From contig NZ_CP132204.1 of NCBI RefSeq assembly GCF_030718995.1, positions 1,488,001 through 1,552,000 on the forward strand: a DNA stretch of 64,000 nucleotides. Reading direction: 5' to 3'. The translations under genes and the position numbers were made by a program. The notes beneath the pieces were generated by a model. The model was not told where the DNA came from, did not search any database, and worked only from the letters and a program-made list of their open reading frames with translations. The DNA comes from Arthrobacter oryzae (GTDB taxonomy: Bacteria; Actinomycetota; Actinomycetes; Actinomycetales; Micrococcaceae). Below are positions 59,628-64,000 of the stretch, one piece after another (position 1 is the stretch's first letter; every line of letters starts with the position of its first letter).

Positions 59628-61067
59628 ATGTCCACATCCAGCACCGAAGGCCGCCCCGGCGTTCCCCGCAAGGTGATCGGCCTCGCAATCGCGGGAGCGG
59701 TGGGCGGGTTCCTCTTCGGCTTTGACTCCTCCGTTGTCAACGGGGCCGTCGACGCCATCAAGGACGAGTTCGTCCTCAGCGAGGCCGTCACCGGCTTCGC
59801 CGTCGCCGTCGCCCTGCTGGGCTGCGCCGCCGGCGCCTACATGGCGGGCAAGGTGGCCGACAAGTACGGCCGCATTCCCGCCATGAAACTCGGCGCCGTC
59901 CTGTTCCTGGTGAGCGCCCTCGGCACCGGCTTCGCGTTCGGCGTCTGGGACCTGATCTTCTGGCGGCTGGTGGGCGGCCTCGGCATTGGCTTGGCCTCTG
60001 TCATTGCCCCCGCGTACATCTCGGAGATCTCGCCGCGGCACGTGCGCGGCCGGCTCGCCTCGCTGCAGCAACTTGCCATCACCACGGGTATTTTCGCCGC
60101 ACTGCTGTCCGACGCCCTGTTCGCGAACTCGGCCGGCGGCGCGGACCAGCCGCTCTGGCTCGGCATCGAGGCCTGGCGGTGGATGTTCCTCGCCGGCGCC
60201 GTCCCCGCCGTCGTGTACGGCTGGATCGCGTACACCCTGCCCGAATCCCCGCGTTTCCTGGTCTTCAAGGGCAAGGAGGACGAGGCACGCAAGGTGTTCC
60301 AGACCATCGCACCGTCCGAGGACACCGACCGCCACATCCGCGAAATCCAGTCCGCCATCGAGGAAGACAAGCTGGCCGGCCAGAAGGGCTCGCTCCGCGG
60401 CAAGGTCTTTGGCCTGCAGGCCGTGGTGTGGATCGGCATCACCCTGTCCGTGCTGCAGCAGTTCGTCGGCATCAACGTGATCTTCTACTACTCCACCACC
60501 CTGTGGAAGGCCGTGGGCTTCCAGGAAAAGGACTCCCTCACCATTTCGGTGGCCACGTCCGTCACCAACATCCTGGTCACCCTCGTGGCCATCGCGCTGG
60601 TGGACCGCATCGGCCGTCGCCCCATCCTGCTAGCCGGTTCGGTGGGCATGGCGGTTTCACTGGGCGCCATGGCGCTGGCCTTCGCCTCAGCCACTGGCTC
60701 AGGTGAGGAGATTTCGCTGCCCGGCGCCTGGGGCCCCGTTGCCCTGGTGGCCGCCAACGTCTTTGTGATCAGCTTCGGAGCCTCGTGGGGCCCGCTGGTG
60801 TGGGTTCTGCTGGGCGAGATCTTCCCGTCCCGGATCCGCGCCCGCGCCCTTGGCCTCGCCGCGGCCGCACAGTGGATCGCCAACTTCGCCATTACGCTGA
60901 GCTTCCCGGTGATGGCGGCAGGTTCGCTGCCGCTGACGTACGCCATGTACGCACTGTTTGCAGCGGCGTCGTTCTTCTTTGTGATGTTCAAGGTGCCGGA
61001 GACCAACGGCATGTCGCTGGAGCAGGCGGAAACACTGTTCGTGCCGAAGGGGACCGTCAAGGTTTAG
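59628..61067 (+). CDS. Sugar porter (MFS, sugar:H+ symporter)
   Basis: 479-aa transporter with 12 helices and the sugar-porter signatures: GFLFGFDSSVVNGA in helix 1, GKVADKYGRIPAM and DRIGRRPILLAG in the two motif-A loops, R-G-R-LASLQQL after helix 4, PESPRFLVFKGKEDEA at the end of the first half, QQFVGINVIFYYS in helix 7 and VPETNGMSLEQAE at the C-terminus. ATG 59628 follows AAGGGAGA. QQFVGIN with its Gln-Gln suggests a hexose or pentose. It is transcribed alone. Mannitol genes lie 0.8 kb downstream on the other strand, so it may serve polyol or sugar uptake. Confidence 0.93.
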   Translation: MSTSSTEGRPGVPRKVIGLAIAGAVGGFLFGFDSSVVNGAVDAIKDEFVLSEAVTGFAVAVALLGCAAGAYMAGKVADKYGRIPAMKLGAVLFLVSALGTGFAFGVWDLIFWRLVGGLGIGLASVIAPAYISEISPRHVRGRLASLQQLAITTGIFAALLSDALFANSAGGADQPLWLGIEAWRWMFLAGAVPAVVYGWIAYTLPESPRFLVFKGKEDEARKVFQTIAPSEDTDRHIREIQSAIEEDKLAGQKGSLRGKVFGLQAVVWIGITLSVLQQFVGINVIFYYSTTLWKAVGFQEKDSLTISVATSVTNILVTLVAIALVDRIGRRPILLAGSVGMAVSLGAMALAFASATGSGEEISLPGAWGPVALVAANVFVISFGASWGPLVWVLLGEIFPSRIRARALGLAAAAQWIANFAITLSFPVMAAGSLPLTYAMYALFAAASFFFVMFKVPETNGMSLEQAETLFVPKGTVKV

Positions 61068-61095
61068 GACCGGCACGCTCGAATTCCGCCACTCC

Positions 61096-61150
61096 GCGCG
61101 AGCGGACAGATAAGGCCCATGTTCTTCCTGAACGTGGGCCTTATCTGTCC
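61096..61150. terminator. Hairpin after the sugar porter, in a degenerate extragenic repeat
   Basis: A stem of 20 pairs plus one G-U (61104-61124 and 61130-61150, core AGATAAGGCCCA) with a 5-nt loop lies 36 bp past the stop. The left arm with its preceding GCGCGAGCGGACAG matches 18 of 23 positions of the arm at 37603, so it is also a member of that repeat family. Confidence 0.75.
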
Positions 61151-61162
61151 CTTGGCCAAGGA

Positions 61163-61684
61163 CTAGAGGAGGAGTTTCATGCCCTCATGGCTTGCCGTGA
61201 ATCCCAGGCGTTCGTAGAAGCGGTGGGCGTCCTTGCGCGACTTGTCCGTAGTCAGCTGCATCAGGGAGCACCCCCGGTGTCGGGACTCGGCGGCAGCCCA
61301 GATGACCATGGCGGCTCCGATCCCAAGGCCGCGCAGTCGTGACGACACCCGGACGGCTTCGAGCTGGCTGCGCCAGGAACCGCGGCGGGAGAGGCCCGGG
61401 ATAAAGCTCAGCTGGAACGTGGCGACGACAGGCCGGGCCGGCTCCCCCGGTTCCATGAGTTCGCCGACCACCAGAAGGTGGGCAGGGTCGGCGTCAATCG
61501 CTTCGAAGGCCCGCTCATAGGGGGCCAAATTGGAGGTGTCCTCGCGGGCTGCGCCCAGCTGGTCGTCTGCCAGGAGTTTGAGTATTTCGGGCAGGTCCGC
61601 CCGCGATGCCGGACGCAGGCGGAATGTCCCGCCGTCGACGTCGATGGTCAGCAGGGCAGCCGGGTCAGGTTGCGCGGAAGTCAT
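61163..61684 (-). CDS. GNAT-family N-acetyltransferase
   Basis: 173-aa acetyltransferase. LEAVRVSSRLRGLGIGAAMVIWAAAESRHRGCSLMQLTTDKSRKDAHRFYERLGF carries the acetyl-CoA loop R-x-x-G-x-G/A and the C-terminal FYERLGF typical of GNATs. The N-terminal acceptor part has LLVVGELMEPGEPARPVVATFQLSFIPGLS. ATG 61684 gives the natural length; the open frame extends to 61735 over a repeat and is rejected. Substrate unknown. The region upstream of its start is filled by the CTCTCTCAC repeat cluster. Confidence 0.88.
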   Translation of the reverse strand: MTSAQPDPAALLTIDVDGGTFRLRPASRADLPEILKLLADDQLGAAREDTSNLAPYERAFEAIDADPAHLLVVGELMEPGEPARPVVATFQLSFIPGLSRRGSWRSQLEAVRVSSRLRGLGIGAAMVIWAAAESRHRGCSLMQLTTDKSRKDAHRFYERLGFTASHEGMKLLL

Positions 61685-61703
61685 CCGCCCAGCCTGCCAC
61701 AGC

Positions 61704-61806
61704 AAACGCTCTCTCACTTTTCGCAGGGAAACCACAAACGCTCTCTCACCTGACGAACCGGGGTGAGAGAGCGTTTGTGTACATCCCGCAGGAAGTGAGA
61801 GAGCGT
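61704..61806. repeat. Four copies of an AAACGCTCTCTCAC repeat
   Basis: Two copies point right (61704-61717, 61736-61749) and two left (61763-61776 complete, 61795-61806 for 12 bases). The middle pair forms a perfect 18-bp stem (61733-61750 and 61762-61779) with an 11-nt loop. It sits in the gap between divergently placed gene ends: the GNAT start and the mtlD stop. It is unlike the GCGAACGGACAC family and seems a second extragenic element. Confidence 0.85.
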
Positions 61807-61846
61807 CCGTGGGGAGCGGGGAGTGGGGGTAGTGGGTGGTTGGGCC

Positions 61847-63001
61847 CTAGACCTTGGCCTCCGCCTTGACCTCTTCCACCAGCGCCTCGACGGCCGCGAA
61901 GAGCGGGTGCCCGGGCGTCAGGCCGGTCACCTTTTCCGTTGCCTCCGCAGCCGTGGACGATGCCACGATCTGCGCCAGCTCGGTTGCTTCGGCGTCGGCG
62001 GGATCGTTGAAGCGCAGGGCTGCTGCCATGGCTCCAAGCAGCGCCTCGGGCACGATTCCCCGTTCGGCCAGTTCCGCGGCCGGGCCGATGAAGCGCTCGT
62101 GCCGGCTGAGCTTTCGAAGCGGCGCGCGGCCCACCCGGTTCACGGTATCCGGCAGGTGCGGATTGGTGAAACGGCCAAGGATCTTCTCGACGTAGGCTTC
62201 CTGCTCCTCGCGGTTGAAGCCGTGCTTGTGGATCAGCAGTTCCTTGGTTTCGTCCAGGACGGCGCGCACATCGGCGGCTACGTCCTGGTCCGCCATGGCC
62301 TCCGAGATCTTGCCAAGCCCGGCCTCAAACCCGAAGTACGCTGCGGAAGCGTGCCCGGTGTTCACCGTAAAGAGCTTCCGCTCAATGTACGGCCCCAGGT
62401 TGTCCACAAACGTGGCGCCCGGGATGACCGGAACGTTGTCCCCGAACGGCGTGCGGTCGATGACCCACTCGTAGAACGTCTCCACCGTGACGTCCAGGCC
62501 CTTGCCCGGCTCCTGGTTGGGGACGATCCGGTCCACGGCCGTGTTGGCGAACACAGCCGCGGCCTCGAGCGGACCCGACGCCGGATCCCACTGCGCCGCC
62601 ACTTCGTCCCGCAGGATGTCCGTGGCGTTGATGGCGTTCTCACACGCCATCACCTGCAACGGGGCCAGCCCGGCAGCCCTCGCGGCAATGCCCTTGGCAA
62701 TCACCGGCGCCACGAACTTCAGGATGTGCGGCCCCACCGCTGTGGTGACGACGTCCGCCGTCGCGATTTCCGCCACCACGTCCGCCTCCTGGGTGGCGGA
62801 GTTGAGCGCCCGGAAGTTGTCAACGGTCCGCACCGTGGGGTTCTCTCCCACTTCGTGGACGTCATAGCTGTCCGCGGCGGCGAGCTGCGAGATCAGGTCA
62901 TCCGCGACGTCGGCGAATAAGAGCTCGTAGCCTGCCTGGTGCAGCAGCAGGCCCACAAAGCCGCGGCCGATGTTCCCGGCCCCAAAATGAACAGCTTTCA
63001 C
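61847..63001 (-). CDS. mtlD: Mannitol-1-phosphate 5-dehydrogenase
   Basis: 384-aa NAD-dependent polyol dehydrogenase converting mannitol-1-phosphate to fructose-6-phosphate. The N-terminal Rossmann motif [11 protein letters not shown] (7-17) is diagnostic. [16 protein letters not shown] and the catalytic block [20 protein letters not shown] (Lys, Asn, His) match long-chain polyol dehydrogenases. The GTG start at 63001 shares its G with the TAG stop of mtlA, so the two are coupled. It is the last gene before the repeat cluster. Confidence 0.95.
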   Translation of the reverse strand: MKAVHFGAGNIGRGFVGLLLHQAGYELLFADVADDLISQLAAADSYDVHEVGENPTVRTVDNFRALNSATQEADVVAEIATADVVTTAVGPHILKFVAPVIAKGIAARAAGLAPLQVMACENAINATDILRDEVAAQWDPASGPLEAAAVFANTAVDRIVPNQEPGKGLDVTVETFYEWVIDRTPFGDNVPVIPGATFVDNLGPYIERKLFTVNTGHASAAYFGFEAGLGKISEAMADQDVAADVRAVLDETKELLIHKHGFNREEQEAYVEKILGRFTNPHLPDTVNRVGRAPLRKLSRHERFIGPAAELAERGIVPEALLGAMAAALRFNDPADAEATELAQIVASSTAAEATEKVTGLTPGHPLFAAVEALVEEVKAEAKV

Positions 63002-64000
63002 TATGCGTTGACCTTTCCGAACAGCGCCAGAACTTCGTCAACCGTGGTGGCCGCCTCGAGCTGGGCCACCTGCGCCTTGTTGGTGAAAACCTTGGCGATG
63101 GAGGACAGGATCTGCAGGTGCTCATTGTTGATGCCGGCCACGCCCACCACGAACTTGACCTCCTTGCCGTTCCAGTCGATGCCGTTCGGGTAACGGATCA
63201 CGGACACCGCGGACTTCATGATGTGGTCCTTGGCGGCGTTGGTGCCGTGCGGAATGGCCAGGAAGCTGCCCATGTAGGTGGACACTGATTCCTCGCGTTC
63301 GTGCATGGCGTCGATGTAGCCGCTGTCCACGGCGCCGCGGTCCAGCAGCAGCCTGCCCGCTTCGTCGATTGCGGCGTCACGGGTGGTAGCGGTGCCGTTG
63401 AGGACCACGCTGTCAGCCACCAGGATGTCCGACGGCGTCACGGCCTCCGGCGCGGCGGCTGCGGCAGGTGCGGCTACGGGAGTAGCGGCGCCTGGAGCCG
63501 TTCCCTCGGTGTTGCTGCTCTTGACCAACTCCACGATCTCGTCATAGCGCGGGCTGTTCATGAAGTTGTCCACGGACACGTGCACGGCGCTGGCCGTGGC
63601 AGGTTTGGCCCGCTCAGTGAGGTCCTGGTGCGTGATCACCACATCGTAGGTATCGCTCAGGTTGGCGATGGCGGAGTTGGTGACCTTGACGTCGGGGTAG
63701 CCGGCCGCCTTGATCTTGTTCCGCAGCACCGAGGCGCCCATCGCGCTGGAACCCATGCCGGCGTCGCAGGCAAACACGATGTTCTTGATGGGACCTGCCA
63801 TAACGGCGGTGGTTGCTCCCGCACCGGTCAGGGCGGAGGAGATGGAGCTCTTCTTGCCCTTCATGGATTCCATCCGGGAGGTGGCGGCGCTGAGGCTGTC
63901 CTCTTCGGTTTCGCCGACGGGGGTCTTGCTGGCCTTCAGGATCACCGAGGCGATCAGGAAGGACACCGTGGCGGCGAGCAGCACGGACAGTGCCACCCCG
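63001..64000 (-). CDS. mtlA: Mannitol PTS permease EIICBA, C-terminal part (5' end beyond window)
   Basis: 331 visible residues, running from the last EIIC membrane helix ([23 protein letters not shown]) through EIIB and EIIA; the rest of EIIC lies beyond position 64000. EIIB has the phospho-Cys in [13 protein letters not shown]. After a Pro/Ala-rich linker ([10 protein letters not shown]) EIIA has the phospho-His in [11 protein letters not shown]. Mannitol is imported and phosphorylated to mannitol-1-phosphate for MtlD. Phosphate flows HPr to EIIA to EIIB to sugar. The start and any promoter are outside the window. Confidence 0.93.
   Translation of the reverse strand, partial: GVALSVLLAATVSFLIASVILKASKTPVGETEEDSLSAATSRMESMKGKKSSISSALTGAGATTAVMAGPIKNIVFACDAGMGSSAMGASVLRNKIKAAGYPDVKVTNSAIANLSDTYDVVITHQDLTERAKPATASAVHVSVDNFMNSPRYDEIVELVKSSNTEGTAPGAATPVAAPAAAAAPEAVTPSDILVADSVVLNGTATTRDAAIDEAGRLLLDRGAVDSGYIDAMHEREESVSTYMGSFLAIPHGTNAAKDHIMKSAVSVIRYPNGIDWNGKEVKFVVGVAGINNEHLQILSSIAKVFTNKAQVAQLEAATTVDEVLALFGKVNA

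Noticed and set aside
61823..62920. 365-codon open frame on the plus strand opposite mtlD
   Set aside because: mtlD has clear motifs and coupling to mtlA; the opposite frame is a compositional shadow.
1..64000. tRNA, rRNA, CRISPR, insertion sequence or prophage
   Set aside because: Scanned for cloverleaf ends, regularly spaced repeats, transposase motifs and phage genes; none found that I could support.

Overview
The window is high-GC actinobacterial chromosome. Gene content and codon use fit the Micrococcaceae, most likely an Arthrobacter or Pseudarthrobacter soil bacterium; this is inferred from gene families, since no rRNA or other marker gene is present. I see no IS element, prophage, tRNA, rRNA or CRISPR array. 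Most of the window is carbon and nitrogen catabolism with dedicated regulators.

Layout. 1-2.9 kb: aldo/keto reductase (cut by the window start), NmrA-type oxidoreductase and sulfite-oxidase-type molybdoenzyme. 2.9-11.1 kb: a divergent sugar or polyol locus. The left arm has a TIM-barrel isomerase, an SDR, a fused DhaK-DhaL kinase and an RpiB-type isomerase. The right arm has an MHS-type transporter, a two-subunit transketolase and a GntR/FCD regulator. One operator motif (core CTGT-NN-ACAG) occurs in both control regions. The enzyme set fits tetritol/tetrulose or D-apiose catabolism. 11.2-18.5 kb: an SDR lacking the catalytic Tyr; a class F sortase next to a secreted DUF4397 protein; a DUF4389 membrane protein; a STAS-like/zinc alcohol dehydrogenase/flavodoxin operon with two DosR-like boxes upstream; a SRPBCC protein. 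18.6-25.1 kb: amidohydrolase, then an ethanolamine-type permease, a small-molecule kinase, a class III PLP enzyme and a GntR/UTRA regulator, read as microcompartment-free ethanolamine breakdown through phosphoethanolamine.

25.2-32.6 kb: a mixed stretch with a GIY-YIG-like protein, SRPBCC protein, DUF222/HNH protein, uracil-DNA-glycosylase-like protein, HipBA toxin-antitoxin pair with two candidate operators, and a DUF4241 protein. 32.7-37.6 kb: a complete asparagine/aspartate operon (GntR, asparaginase, aspartase, permease). 37.8-41.1 kb: lactate dehydrogenase and a DUF6153/DUF305/F510_1955-type envelope set typical of copper-associated loci. 41.2-53.2 kb: GNAT-AAA+ fusion, LtrA, type B carboxylesterase, HD-domain protein, GluQRS, two Lrp regulators, a WXG100-type protein with a partner lipoprotein, a LysE exporter and small proteins. 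53.3-64 kb: malic enzyme with an 18-bp operator-like palindrome upstream, TetR, three MFS transporters, RraA, GNAT and the 3' half of a mannitol operon (mtlD and a truncated mtlA).

Regulatory DNA is the other main theme. Many genes are coupled by 1-4 bp stop/start overlaps. Two GntR genes look leaderless. Two families of extragenic inverted repeats lie behind stop codons. All calls rest on reading the sequence and family knowledge; no database search was run.
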